Shown here piece by piece: positions 26,494 to 36,112 of a stretch of 64,000 bases of DNA (within the stretch, counting starts at the first letter, position 1; every line of letters starts with the position of its first letter). The position numbers and the translations under genes are program-made. The notes beneath the pieces are model-generated. The model worked only from the letters and a program-made list of their open reading frames with translations, ran no database searches and was not told the origin of the DNA. Source of the stretch: Denitrovibrio sp. (GTDB taxonomy: Bacteria > Chrysiogenota > Deferribacteres > Deferribacterales > Geovibrionaceae). The stretch lies in the NCBI GenBank assembly GCA_002869145.1, contig PKTM01000012.1, positions 1-64,000 of the forward strand, given 5' to 3'.

Positions 26494-28125
26494 TTATTTT
26501 GTCTCTATATAAATTAATTGCGATACATCACTGGCAAGCAACCCGGCGCTTGCGTTTCTAAGCATAAAGAGATACGTCCTTCCAAACTCTTCATACATAT
26601 AGTAATCCACAATTGTAGGCTCAAAGACCTCTGATACCCACATGTTTCTTAAGCGTCGCCCGTCCCATGAAAAAACAGCAAATCTTGAAGCGCCAAAAGT
26701 CTTTGATGTAGAGAGTATCTTATATTTCTGCTCATTTTGTACAACATAAATATTATTATCAGAATTAACGAAAACACGCCCTTTGATATATTTTTTACTT
26801 TTCTCTTGCATAAAAGGATCAATATCACCCTGATCTCTTAAATTCTCTTTTGCTGAAAGAGCCATTTCGTCAAGTATCTCATTTTCCAAAATGAAGTAGT
26901 AAGGGGTTTGCCCAAACTCTTCTACGGATGTATATTTTACTGCTGAGCCGTTGTACACGCTCAGATTGTACTGATCGTTTATGTTGAAGACTTCGTTAGT
27001 CCCGTCATTATCTAGATCGGAGTAGCCGAATCCATAGATGTTAATGTCGGGGCTTGCGGAAACCGCTCTTCCTCTTTCATACTTTCCGTTCATGTGTATG
27101 AAGTTGTGCACCATACCTATGTAGCTGCCATCCACTCCCAGCTTCTGGGCTACTATCTTCTTTACGCCTTTGACATGCACCGTACGAAAGATGTAAAGCA
27201 TTCCTGAATCAATCACTTTAAAACCTGAGTCCTGAAATTCCAGAATAGATGAGCTAACAGTTGTCTTGTATTTAACCTCTGTGACAAAAAGCTCGTCTGT
27301 GCCGTTTTCATTAAGGTCAGCCAGCTCGATGTTCTGGATATTATCAAACTCCGCATCAACACTTCCAGCTGGAACAAATGTTTTACCGTCAAAAGTGAAG
27401 ATATCTATCTCGTGCCTTGTGGCAGCCGCAATATATATTTTACCGTCAGGTTTTACATGACCCACAGCCATAGACTTGTAAGTTTTATTAATAGGGGCAC
27501 TTCTAAGGATGTCTTTGGTAGCTATAGTACCAACACCCTGCTCAAGGTCCTGGTCGGAAAAGTACTTGGAATGTATCAGGCTGCCCCCTGACTTATCAGA
27601 CACTGTGTACATTATCCCGCCCTCTTCTTCCTGAATGAATTTCAGAACTATTTCAGCGTTCTCTTTCATCAGGATATTCCTGGCGTTCCCCAGTTCCTCT
27701 TTAAGGAGCATTTCAAGCCTTACAGGCACCTTTTCCACCTGAACACTAACCTCTACAGGCGGGTTCATGGTTACAATGTCTCCCGGTTTAACAGACCTTG
27801 CCAGCTTGCTTATCTTTGCTGTGGAGTAAGCATCAGCTACCTCTCTGATCTGAATATCGCCTATGAATATCTTTTTATTGCCAAGCACCTGCTTAGTAAT
27901 AGGGTGAATAATAGGCTCATTCTCTCTATATATCTTCAGCTCAAGCCCTTCATAAACACCTTTGCTTCTGCCAAGGTCAGTTATAAGTGTGTTGTCCTCA
28001 ACGCTGACAACATATCCTGTAAACTTATCAAACATTTCATCTATATCAGTCACCAGCTTTTCAAATCTTGCAAACGCAAGTGCGGGTATCAATAAAAGCA
28101 CCAGAAAAATTATTTTTTTCATCAT
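26494..28125 (-). CDS. Secreted protein with FG-GAP/VCBS-like repeats
   Basis: A signal peptide (MMKKIIFLVLLLIPALAFA) leads into an N-terminal domain of about 110 residues with an SH3-like/flagellar-T-like pattern (VVSVEDNTLITDLGRSKGVYEGLEL). The remainder contains FG-GAP beta-propeller style repeats with Asp/Asn calcium-type loops (DLNENGTDELFV, DLDNDGTNEVFN). It should sit in the periplasm or outer face of the cell. It lies 23 bases before hslU on the same strand, so it may be cotranscribed with hslVU. Function is not known. Confidence 0.7.
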   Translation of the reverse strand: MMKKIIFLVLLLIPALAFARFEKLVTDIDEMFDKFTGYVVSVEDNTLITDLGRSKGVYEGLELKIYRENEPIIHPITKQVLGNKKIFIGDIQIREVADAYSTAKISKLARSVKPGDIVTMNPPVEVSVQVEKVPVRLEMLLKEELGNARNILMKENAEIVLKFIQEEEGGIMYTVSDKSGGSLIHSKYFSDQDLEQGVGTIATKDILRSAPINKTYKSMAVGHVKPDGKIYIAAATRHEIDIFTFDGKTFVPAGSVDAEFDNIQNIELADLNENGTDELFVTEVKYKTTVSSSILEFQDSGFKVIDSGMLYIFRTVHVKGVKKIVAQKLGVDGSYIGMVHNFIHMNGKYERGRAVSASPDINIYGFGYSDLDNDGTNEVFNINDQYNLSVYNGSAVKYTSVEEFGQTPYYFILENEILDEMALSAKENLRDQGDIDPFMQEKSKKYIKGRVFVNSDNNIYVVQNEQKYKILSTSKTFGASRFAVFSWDGRRLRNMWVSEVFEPTIVDYYMYEEFGRTYLFMLRNASAGLLASDVSQLIYIETK

Positions 28126-28148
28126 CTGTCTCCAGTCAGTTCTGTTAT

Positions 28149-29468
28149 TTATAATACGTATCTGCTGAGGTCTCTGTCCTCAACTATATCTTTCAGGTGT
28201 TCATCCACATATGCGGCATCCACCACTATTTTTTTATCGTCAATTTCAGGGGCTTCGTAGGATATCTCTTCCAGAAGTTTTTCCACTATAGTATGGAGTC
28301 TTCTGGCTCCAATATTTTCCAGCGACATATTAAGCTCGTCAGCCATCTCGGCAATACGCCTTATCCCTTCGTCTGTAAATGAAACATCAACACCGTCTGC
28401 ACCCAGAAGTGCCATGTACTGTCTGGTCAGGGAGTTCTCAGGCTCTGTCAGTATACGTACAAATTCCTCAGCTTTAAGGCTGTCCAGCTCCACCCTGATC
28501 GGGAAACGACCCTGAAGCTCAGGTATAAGGTCTGTTGGTTTTGCCATGTGGAAAGCACCAGCGGCTATGAAAAGGATATGGTCAGTGCGCACAATGCCGT
28601 ACTTTGTGTTTACAGTGGAACCCTCTACAATAGGCAGAAGATCACGCTGAACACCCTCTCTGGAAACGTCTCCGCCTTTGGTTGCTGCGGAACCGGCTAC
28701 ACATATCTTATCTATCTCGTCCAAAAATATTATGCCTGACTGTTCTACTCGTTTTATAGCGATGTCTTTAACATCGTCCATATCTATAAGCCTGTTGGTC
28801 TCCTGCTGTTCTAGGATTGTTCTGGCTTCTGCTATTTTCATTTTTCTTTTGCGTTTTTTGCTTGGGAACATGTTTTTCATCATATCGCCAAGCCCTGCGC
28901 CCATGTCGTCCATGCCTAGATTAGTAAAAACCTCCACATTTGGGGCAGCATCCTCTACCTCTACCTCCACCACACGTTCGTCAAGCTCGCCGTCATTCAG
29001 TTTGACCCGCAGCTTGTCTCTGGTACCTGTGTCCTGCTCTGCGTACCCTGATGAGGGCGGCAGAAGCAGATCGAGGAGTCTTTCGTTTACATTCTCTTTT
29101 GCCTTGTCTATAACACTTGTTTTCTTCTCTTCACGCACCATCCCCACGGCTATCTCCACGAGGTCACGCACCATACTCTCTACGTCACGCCCAACATATC
29201 CCACTTCGGTATACTTACTCGCTTCAACCTTTATAAATGGTGATCTGGAAAGCTTGGCAAGCCTTCTTGCCACCTCAGTCTTACCCACACCTGTGGGGCC
29301 TATAAGTATTATATTTTTAGGTGCTATCTCCTCCTGAAGGTATTCAGGAAGCTGGAGTCGTCTGTATCTGTTTCTCATGGCAACAGCAACGGCCTTTTTG
29401 GCGTTATGCTGGCCAACTACATATTTGTCTAGCTCTTCAACTATTTTTTTTGGGGTATATTCTTCCAT
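28149..29468 (-). CDS. hslU: ATP-dependent protease ATPase subunit HslU
   Basis: The 439-residue AAA+ unfoldase has Walker A GPTGVGKT, the pore motif GYVGRD, Walker [11 protein letters not shown], and a sensor 2 [13 protein letters not shown] near the C-terminus. The end (DLSRYVL) is the conserved tail that docks into HslV. The intermediate I-domain lies at about residues 110-240. It feeds proteins into the HslV chamber. It follows hslV by nine bases. Confidence 0.97.
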   Translation of the reverse strand: MEEYTPKKIVEELDKYVVGQHNAKKAVAVAMRNRYRRLQLPEYLQEEIAPKNIILIGPTGVGKTEVARRLAKLSRSPFIKVEASKYTEVGYVGRDVESMVRDLVEIAVGMVREEKKTSVIDKAKENVNERLLDLLLPPSSGYAEQDTGTRDKLRVKLNDGELDERVVEVEVEDAAPNVEVFTNLGMDDMGAGLGDMMKNMFPSKKRKRKMKIAEARTILEQQETNRLIDMDDVKDIAIKRVEQSGIIFLDEIDKICVAGSAATKGGDVSREGVQRDLLPIVEGSTVNTKYGIVRTDHILFIAAGAFHMAKPTDLIPELQGRFPIRVELDSLKAEEFVRILTEPENSLTRQYMALLGADGVDVSFTDEGIRRIAEMADELNMSLENIGARRLHTIVEKLLEEISYEAPEIDDKKIVVDAAYVDEHLKDIVEDRDLSRYVL

Positions 29469-29477
29469 TTGGACTGT

Positions 29478-30005
29478 TTATATCTCCTCAATAATAAGAT
29501 TATCGTTTGTATAGATGCAGATGCCCGCTGCAATATTTAACGCTTTTTCGACAATCTCAGTGGCTGAAAGTTCGGTATTTTCAGCAAGTGCTATTGCCGA
29601 TGCCTGAGCGTAAGGGCCTCCTGAGCCTATTGCGGCCACGCCGTTCTGAGGTTCCACCACATCACCATTTCCAGTCATTATATAAAGCTCTTTTTCGTCA
29701 GCCACTATTATCATGGCTTCCAGCTTGCGCAGGTATCTGTCTGTACGCCAGTCTTTGGCAAGCTCTACAGCAGCACGCAGAAGCTGTCCGCTGTGCGCCT
29801 CCAGCTTTGCCTCAAAACGCTCCATAAGGGTAAACGCATCGGCTGTGGATCCTGCAAAACCGCACAAAACCTTGCCATTGTACACCTTTCTCACTTTCTT
29901 TGCATTGTGTTTCAGCACGGTATTACCGAAAGTGACCTGCCCGTCAGCACCTATTGCTGTTTTTCCGTCTTTTTTTACTGCGACTACAGTTGTACCTTTT
30001 ATCAT
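29478..30005 (-). CDS. hslV: ATP-dependent protease subunit HslV
   Basis: The family start M-x-x-G-TT fits ATG at 30005 ([14 protein letters not shown]), placing the catalytic Thr at the mature N-terminus; the frame is open from GTG at 30023 and that start cannot be ruled out. Conserved stretches include [21 protein letters not shown] and [14 protein letters not shown]. Twelve subunits make the proteolytic core of the HslUV chamber in the cytoplasm. About 175 residues is the usual length. Downstream is hslU. Confidence 0.95.
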   Translation of the reverse strand: MIKGTTVVAVKKDGKTAIGADGQVTFGNTVLKHNAKKVRKVYNGKVLCGFAGSTADAFTLMERFEAKLEAHSGQLLRAAVELAKDWRTDRYLRKLEAMIIVADEKELYIMTGNGDVVEPQNGVAAIGSGGPYAQASAIALAENTELSATEIVEKALNIAAGICIYTNDNLIIEEI

Positions 30006-30160
30006 ATCGAATTTTTTTACCACTCAAACTGATGTCCATGCAAGACAAAAATTAAGGTATTACATAATACTTAACATTAGCCATTTATATTTGCATACCT
30101 ATTAATAATAATATATGGTAAAAGGCTGAATAAGTCACTATTGGAGCAAATAGCGCTATA

Positions 30161-30784
30161 ATGAAAGCACTTTTGATACAATTTATTTTCAAACTCTACA
30201 TTTCCACATTCAGATACAGCGTAATTGTGGACGATAATGTTATTAAACTCGCAGATGAGGGGAAAAGGCTTGTCTTCTTCTGCTGGCACAACCAGCTTGC
30301 TATAACATTCGGTCAGAGTAAAAGATTTAAATTTGTCAGCATGATCTCCAGAAGCAAGGACGGTGACCTTCTGGCTCCGCTTGTGGAGAGTTTTGGCCAC
30401 GCTGTTGTACGTGCATCCTCATCAAAAGGGGCCAGTGCAGGACTTATGGAGATGGTTGAATATATGGATAAAGGCTATCATGCGGCTATGGCTGTGGACG
30501 GCCCAAAAGGTCCCGTTTATAAAGCAAAGCCGGGCACACTGTATCTTGCGAAAAAAGCCGACAGGATACTGGTGCCGGTACTGGGCAACTGTACAAGGTT
30601 TTTCCGGTTCAAAAGCTGGGACAGGTTCATTCTGCCGAAACCATTCGCAAAGGTGAACCTTCACCTTTGTGCACCAATAACAATAAGCAGCTCTCTGGAA
30701 AAAGAGGACGTGGAACAGGAGCTTTCTGAGGTTGAAAATAAAATAATGGAACTTACCCGTGTTCATTCTGAAAATATTATATAA
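30161..30784 (+). CDS. DUF374 lysophospholipid acyltransferase-like protein
   Basis: The 207-residue protein carries the DUF374 pattern: FCWHNQLAI near the start (an HX-type motif as in acyltransferases), SRSKDGDLLAPLVESFG, and VDGPKGPVYKAKPG. DUF374 proteins are relatives of the LPLAT acyltransferases. The position directly before waaA and an lpxL-like gene points to lipid A or envelope lipid work. Its stop is 26 bases inside the waaA frame, so the three genes are coupled. GGAGCAAATAG gives a ribosome site. Confidence 0.85.
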   Translation: MKALLIQFIFKLYISTFRYSVIVDDNVIKLADEGKRLVFFCWHNQLAITFGQSKRFKFVSMISRSKDGDLLAPLVESFGHAVVRASSSKGASAGLMEMVEYMDKGYHAAMAVDGPKGPVYKAKPGTLYLAKKADRILVPVLGNCTRFFRFKSWDRFILPKPFAKVNLHLCAPITISSSLEKEDVEQELSEVENKIMELTRVHSENII

Positions 30785-31982
30785 TCTGTTTATAGCTATT
30801 GCTGTTCCTGCGGCTATCCCCGTGGGTTACCTTGTCGCCCTTAAAAAGAAGGAGGACGAGGACTATTTCCAGCGCTTCGGGTTTATAACACTTCCTGAGA
30901 CTCCTGACAGTTCCGTCTGGTTCCACTGCGCAAGCGTAGGCGAAGTTCGCAGCTTGAAATCTGTTACAGAATACATCCGTGAAGACTTCCCTGAGCTTAA
31001 AATAATAATAAGCACCACCACAGCATCAGGCAAAAAAATGGCAGAGGCAGAGCTGGAGCCTTATTTCGCTTTTCTGCTGCCGCTCGAAAACTCCATGGCA
31101 ATCACTCATATAATAAAACAGATGAACGCAAAAGCCGTCTTCATTGTAGACACAGAACTCTGGCCAAACATGATAAACTCTGCTTCCACACACTCCAGAC
31201 TTTTCCTTATAAATGGAAGAATCTCTGACAGAAGCTTTAGCAGCTATAAAAAATTCAGTTTTATTTTCCGCAGACTTCTTGGGAAATTTGAAACCATATA
31301 CACCAAAAGCGACGAAGATACAAACAAGTTTGCAAAGGTAAAAGGCTCCAGAAGCAATATCTCAACCCTCGGCAACATTAAGTTTCAGACCAGAAGTGAA
31401 AAGATAAGCAGTGGGATTTTCAACTTTATAAAAAATCACAGAATATTTGCAGCGGCAAGCACACACTCAGGGGAAGAGGAGATAGTGCTTCAAGCATTTT
31501 CTAAAAGCTCCAGGTGCGACAGACTCATTATTGCCCCCAGACACATAAACCGTGTGCAAGATGTTAAAAAAATGGTTCAGGAGCACGGATATACTGCCAG
31601 CATGCTGGCTGAAAGGGACAGCTCCACAGACGTTGTTATTGTAGACAGATTCGGAACACTGGAAGAGCTTTATCAGCTCTCGATAAAGATATTCATAGGC
31701 GGTTCTCTGAACGACACTGGGGGGCACAACATTTTTGAAGCGCTCCAGTTTGAAAAGGATGTTTGTGTTGGCCCGAACATGAAAAACTTTCAGGAACTGG
31801 CGAAACTGGCAAATACTTCCGGAGTATCCACAACCATAAGAAATGCAGAAGAGCTGGCCTATTTTATAGATCAGGAGCAGAGAGAGCTGGACTTTGAAAC
31901 TTTTTTCGAAGCGATGAACGCCGAACAAAACCAGAAACTGGAAAACCTGAAAGAGATTCTTCAAAATGTATCTGATAATTAA
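30759..31982 (+). CDS. waaA: 3-deoxy-D-manno-octulosonic acid (Kdo) transferase
   Basis: The protein is 407 residues: an N-terminal membrane anchor, then a GT-B fold glycosyltransferase. Family marks include WFHCASVGEVRSLK, VDTELWPNMI, and late IGGSLNDTGGHNIFEAL. It adds Kdo to lipid IVA on the cytoplasmic face of the inner membrane. The start is GTG at 30759, overlapping the DUF374 gene, and its stop overlaps the next gene. Its presence shows the cell makes Kdo-lipid A. Confidence 0.95.
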   Translation: MFILKILYNLFIAIAVPAAIPVGYLVALKKKEDEDYFQRFGFITLPETPDSSVWFHCASVGEVRSLKSVTEYIREDFPELKIIISTTTASGKKMAEAELEPYFAFLLPLENSMAITHIIKQMNAKAVFIVDTELWPNMINSASTHSRLFLINGRISDRSFSSYKKFSFIFRRLLGKFETIYTKSDEDTNKFAKVKGSRSNISTLGNIKFQTRSEKISSGIFNFIKNHRIFAAASTHSGEEEIVLQAFSKSSRCDRLIIAPRHINRVQDVKKMVQEHGYTASMLAERDSSTDVVIVDRFGTLEELYQLSIKIFIGGSLNDTGGHNIFEALQFEKDVCVGPNMKNFQELAKLANTSGVSTTIRNAEELAYFIDQEQRELDFETFFEAMNAEQNQKLENLKEILQNVSDN

Positions 31983-32859
31983 AGCTGCCTACAGTTTTTT
32001 CAGTCTTTTTTCATTTAGCGCACTTCAAAGAACAGGCCAGACCATTGGCAGTCTTGCATATTATATCCTCACTTCGAGAAGAAAAGCTGCTGAGATCAAC
32101 TGCCGGATAATAGGCATAAAAGAAAATAATATTAGTCAAGTTGTAAAAAGTTCTTTCAGGCATACTTTCAGCGCATATTTCGAATCGTTTTATGTAAAAA
32201 ACATTGACGAAAGGTTCCTTGATGAAATGGTAGATGTAGAATATCTGGACGGTGTAAAGCCGGAGGGAAATAGATACTTTTTTATCTCTGCCCATTTCGG
32301 TGCTTGGGAGCTGGCACCTTATGTCATCACAAAAATACTTGGACTTAAAGGCGCTGCTGTTGCCAGAAAGATCAAAGACGAAAAGCTGGACAAGTTCATA
32401 ATGAAACAAAGAACTAACTCAGACATGCAGTATATACACCACAGAGGTGCGGGGGAAAAGATAAATGAATACATTGATAAAGAACTCTCAATAGGTGCTC
32501 TTCTTGATCACAGCTCCATGCCTGCCGATAGCTTTTCAATCCCATTTTTCGGACTGAACACTACTTTCATGAAAGGAATCCCTTTGTTGTCTGTGCGACG
32601 GGAATACCCTATTCTTCCGGCTTTTATAGTTCGAAAAGATAAGGGTTTCAAGCTCTTGGTATATCCAGTCATACACCCAAACAAAGACCTGAAACCAAAA
32701 CTGAGAGTTTATGACGTGGCGAAAAGGATAAATGAGGTTTATGAGGACGTTATAAAAAGACATCCCGACCAGTGGTATCTGATACATAAAAGATTTAAAA
32801 GACTGGCTGATGAAAATGGAAACTTTATAAAAAACAGCAGTGTTTACAAAAAAAACTAG
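31966..32859 (+). CDS. Lipid A late acyltransferase (LpxL/HtrB-like)
   Basis: The 297-residue protein belongs to the lysophospholipid acyltransferase superfamily. The HX4D-like motif is seen as HFGAWELAP, and later motifs include LDHSSMPADSFSIPFFG, IPAFIVRKDKGF-like and the C-terminal HPDQWYLIHKRFK. It adds a secondary acyl chain to Kdo-lipid A. It overlaps waaA by 17 bases and ends four bases inside the convergent DUF1461 gene. Confidence 0.88.
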   Translation: MYLIIKAAYSFFSLFSFSALQRTGQTIGSLAYYILTSRRKAAEINCRIIGIKENNISQVVKSSFRHTFSAYFESFYVKNIDERFLDEMVDVEYLDGVKPEGNRYFFISAHFGAWELAPYVITKILGLKGAAVARKIKDEKLDKFIMKQRTNSDMQYIHHRGAGEKINEYIDKELSIGALLDHSSMPADSFSIPFFGLNTTFMKGIPLLSVRREYPILPAFIVRKDKGFKLLVYPVIHPNKDLKPKLRVYDVAKRINEVYEDVIKRHPDQWYLIHKRFKRLADENGNFIKNSSVYKKN

Positions 32860-33602
32860 CCGCGCCTGTCTCTTACAATTAGCATGCTCCTGACAAACTT
32901 GCTCAGTATCCAGTAAAAAATAATAAACGCTATTACAGTGAACAAACCAAGAATAATACCGAAATCAGCGAAACTATCCGGAGCTTTAAGAATTGTGCTC
33001 ATAAGTGAATACTGATAGTAAAAATGCCATCTATGACCCTCCGGAAATACAAGTTCGTGCATTTTATAAAATATCTTTGTAAAACCAAAACCATATATGA
33101 CAGCAGCCATAAAAGCTCCGGCAGCGGCAAGAGCCCAGAATATGGTGGATAGAAAATACGGCCAAATCCCGCCGAATATCATAGTCAGCACAACAGCTGA
33201 CAGCAGCACAAACACAAGCCGCCAGAATGATTTGAGAAGGCTTATAAGATCAGAAACATCTTGCAGGTGTACAACCTCTTCTGTTGTAAGGAACTTTTTC
33301 TCACCACCCTTCACAGGGTAAGTGATTTCATCGAGCCCTTTCCCTTCGTTATCCACAGCCTTCAGCATATCTGAGAATATCCTTAGATGCAGACCCGAAG
33401 ATACATATGCAAAATCCTCTTTACCATGTTTGTTCTGAGGGGCATATTTCAGGACATGACCATGTATATCTTCCATCTGATAGACTATGGGGAAAAAGAA
33501 ATAGTTGGAATAAGCGGCATACCAAGCAGTAAAAACTGCGAAATATATAATAAGAATAACGGTTAAGAAGTTCAGAGCTATACGGTTAAATATATTAATC
33601 AT
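32856..33602 (-). CDS. DUF1461-like integral membrane protein
   Basis: The 248-residue protein has an N-terminal span, an extracytoplasmic loop of about 95 residues and three or four C-terminal spans. The loop between them contains FYKMHELVFPEGHRWHFYYQYS, similar to the conserved F-x-x-x-H-x-x-x-F core of the DUF1461/TIGR01906 family. No enzymatic function is known for the family. It is coupled by ATGA to a small membrane protein upstream and converges with the lpxL-like gene with a four-base overlap. Confidence 0.7.
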   Translation of the reverse strand: MINIFNRIALNFLTVILIIYFAVFTAWYAAYSNYFFFPIVYQMEDIHGHVLKYAPQNKHGKEDFAYVSSGLHLRIFSDMLKAVDNEGKGLDEITYPVKGGEKKFLTTEEVVHLQDVSDLISLLKSFWRLVFVLLSAVVLTMIFGGIWPYFLSTIFWALAAAGAFMAAVIYGFGFTKIFYKMHELVFPEGHRWHFYYQYSLMSTILKAPDSFADFGIILGLFTVIAFIIFYWILSKFVRSMLIVRDRRG

Positions 33603-33754
33603 TTATCTTTTTTATATGCAAAGTATACAAAAACTCCTATTACACACAAAAGAACCAGCACAAGTATTATCTTCTCAAATGAAAAACCGGAAGAACTAAA
33701 ATGCTCATGTGCGGCGGAATATCTGTCGCCTGGGGTGGCAGTATTAAAAAGCAC
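33599..33754 (-). CDS. Small single-span membrane protein upstream of the DUF1461 gene
   Basis: This is a 51-residue frame starting at GTG 33754 and preceded by GGAGG six bases away, a very strong ribosome site. The protein (MLFNTATPGDRYSAAHEHFS...) has a short polar N-terminus with two His, then one span (KIILVLVLLCVIGVFVYFAY) and a KKDK tail. Its stop overlaps the DUF1461 start as ATGA. Function is unknown; a partner subunit of the DUF1461 protein is a reasonable guess. Confidence 0.7.
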   Translation of the reverse strand: MLFNTATPGDRYSAAHEHFSSSGFSFEKIILVLVLLCVIGVFVYFAYKKDK

Positions 33755-33939
33755 AGTTCACCTCCATAAGGTTAATCTTATTATAAAATACGACATTTTG
33801 TAACAGGCCACAACCATCTAATTTCTTTTTAATCGAAATAATCTGTGAAACCTTTAAAATCCTTGAAAAATATACGCAAATATGCTTTTAATAATAGTTT
33901 CATGGTAAAAATCCATGACAATAATTTCTCAGGTGATAT

Positions 33940-35109
33940 ATGTCCGCATTGTTTCAGAATTATGCTAAGTACCCGCTCACTTTTATAAAGGGCGAAGGGT
34001 GCAAACTCACAGATGACAAAGGCGAAACATACTTTGACTTTGGAAGCGGCATATCTGTAGTAAATCTTGGCCATTCCAACCCTGCGGTAACAAAGGCCAT
34101 AACAGACCAGTCAGGCACGCTTATCCACACTTCTAACCTGTACAGCATACCTGTTCAGGAGCGGTTAGCGGATAAACTAAGCCGACGAGGTTTCCACGGA
34201 AGCTTGTTCTTTTGCAATTCCGGACTGGAAGCAAACGAAGCGGCACTGAAACTTGCCAGAATTTACGGAAACACAAAATACGAAGGGAAGCGCCTAAGAG
34301 TGCTTACACTTGAAAACTCTTTCCACGGAAGATCATTCATGACTCTCTCAGCCACAGGGCAGGAGAAGATAAAAAAAGGCTTCGAGCCGGTGGCAGATTT
34401 TTTTACACACATACCTCTGAACGATATCTCAGCATTAAAAAATGAGATAGACAAAGGGGACGTAGTTGCTTTTATGCTGGAACTTGTTCAGGGTGAAGGC
34501 GGACTGGATATGATAGAGGCGGACTACCTGAAACAGTGTGCAGAGCTCTGCAAAAAAGAGGGTGTACTGCTTATTTTTGACGAAATACAGACAGCATTCT
34601 GCAGAACAGGTAAGTTTTTTGCATATGAACATTTCGGCGTGGAGCCTGACATAATGACCCTTGCAAAAGGCATAGCTAACGGAGTACCTATGGGTGCTGT
34701 AATGGCAAAGCCTGAAATTGCAGAATATTTAGTTCCCGGCACTCACGGCACAACATTTGGCGGAAACTTTCTCGCCTGTGCCGCAGCGGAATCTGTTTTT
34801 GACACTATGAACGCAGACGGCTTCATAGAAGCTGTCTCTGAAAAAGGCGCATACATGAAAGAGGCACTGGAAAACATCTTTGAAAATTCTGATGTAACAG
34901 TGCTGGGACTCGGCATGATGCTTGGCATCAAAGTTCCGGGTAAACAAAAAGAGTTCATCTCAAAGGCCATTGGCAACAAACTTCTTCTGGTTCCAGCGGG
35001 GAATGACGTGGTTAGGATATATGCACCGCTGAACATATCCGAGGATGACATAGACAGAGGTCTGGAGCTAATAAGTAAGACCGCAGCAGAAATGGGACTC
35101 GGAGGCTGA
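33940..35109 (+). CDS. argD: Acetylornithine aminotransferase
   Basis: The 389-residue protein is a class III PLP aminotransferase. The PLP lysine is in LAKGIANGVPMGAV, the phosphate loop in CNSGLEANEAALKLAR, and the DEIQTAFCRTGKFFAYEH stretch carries the cofactor-binding Asp. It makes N-acetylornithine from the semialdehyde in arginine synthesis. argF follows one base after the stop. The 158 bases upstream (33782-33939) are AT-rich and probably hold the operon promoter. Confidence 0.94.
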   Translation: MSALFQNYAKYPLTFIKGEGCKLTDDKGETYFDFGSGISVVNLGHSNPAVTKAITDQSGTLIHTSNLYSIPVQERLADKLSRRGFHGSLFFCNSGLEANEAALKLARIYGNTKYEGKRLRVLTLENSFHGRSFMTLSATGQEKIKKGFEPVADFFTHIPLNDISALKNEIDKGDVVAFMLELVQGEGGLDMIEADYLKQCAELCKKEGVLLIFDEIQTAFCRTGKFFAYEHFGVEPDIMTLAKGIANGVPMGAVMAKPEIAEYLVPGTHGTTFGGNFLACAAAESVFDTMNADGFIEAVSEKGAYMKEALENIFENSDVTVLGLGMMLGIKVPGKQKEFISKAIGNKLLLVPAGNDVVRIYAPLNISEDDIDRGLELISKTAAEMGLGG

Positions 35110-35110
35110 T

Positions 35111-36028
35111 ATGAAAAGAGATTTTTTAACACTTCATAACTGGAGCAGTGAAGAGCTTAAAAAGCTTATAGCCACTGCCATCAAACTGAAAAAAGAGAAC
35201 AAAGACAATGTGAAGCACCACCTGCTGGAAGGTAAAAAGCTGGCGATGATATTTGAAAAGCCATCCACCAGAACAAGAGTGTCATTTGAAGTGGGCATGT
35301 ACGAACTGGGCGGCTACCCGTTATATCTGAGCGCAAACGACATACAGCTAAACAGAGGCGAAAGTATTAAAGATACCGCTCGCACACTCTCAAGGTATGT
35401 TGACGGGATAATGATAAGAACTAAAGGGCATAATATTATTGAAGAGCTTGCTGAACACGCCTCTATCCCAGTGATAAACGGTCTCACAGATGACTTTCAC
35501 CCTTGTCAGGTAATGGCAGATGTGCAGACTATATATGAATACACAGGGACTTACGATGTTAAAGTAGCTTTCATTGGCGATGGTAACAACATGGCTCAAA
35601 GCTGGCTGTTTGGTGCTGCGAAATTTGGAATGGACATCTCCGTTGCTTCCCCTGAGGGCTACGAGTGCAAAGCGGATATTGTAAAGGCGGCGGCGGCAGA
35701 GGCAAAGGTCACAGGGGCAAAAATTGAGATGGTGCGCAACCCGCTTGAAGCTGTAGAAAACGCTGATATCGTTATAACAGACACTTGGGCAAGCATGGGG
35801 CAGGAGTCAGAAAAAGAAGCTCGCAAGAAGATTTTCGCTGACTATCAGGTTAACCGGGCGCTAATGGACGCGACTGGCAAAAAATCATACTTTATGCACT
35901 GTATGCCCGCATACATAGGGCAGGAAGTGTCAGAAGAGATATATGAATCAGACATCTCAATTATCTGGGATGAGGCTGAGAATAGACTTCATGCACAAAA
36001 AGCAGTGATGCTGAAGGTTATGGGGTAA
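35111..36028 (+). CDS. argF: Ornithine carbamoyltransferase
   Basis: The 305-residue protein has the carbamoyl phosphate motif EKPSTRTRVSFE, the DDFHPCQ motif and the C-terminal HCMPAYIGQEV, with the Cys of the ornithine site. It makes citrulline from ornithine and carbamoyl phosphate. It lies in argD-argF-argG order, which covers the last steps before arginosuccinate lyase. Confidence 0.97.
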   Translation: MKRDFLTLHNWSSEELKKLIATAIKLKKENKDNVKHHLLEGKKLAMIFEKPSTRTRVSFEVGMYELGGYPLYLSANDIQLNRGESIKDTARTLSRYVDGIMIRTKGHNIIEELAEHASIPVINGLTDDFHPCQVMADVQTIYEYTGTYDVKVAFIGDGNNMAQSWLFGAAKFGMDISVASPEGYECKADIVKAAAAEAKVTGAKIEMVRNPLEAVENADIVITDTWASMGQESEKEARKKIFADYQVNRALMDATGKKSYFMHCMPAYIGQEVSEEIYESDISIIWDEAENRLHAQKAVMLKVMG

Positions 36029-36112
36029 TAAAACAATAAAACCCGTCGTTGCGAAAAGCACAGCTATTAAGCATCGTGATGACTTACTGATATTTCGGAG
36101 GATTTTAATAAA

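Noticed and set aside
28678-29337. 219-residue plus-strand ORF opposite hslU
   Set aside because: Ser/Thr-rich antisense shadow of a conserved gene, no ribosome site and no recognisable domain.
36041-36085. CCGTCGTTGCGAAAAGCAC stretch between argF and argG, like common intergenic repeats
   Set aside because: Too diverged to call without a genome-wide search.
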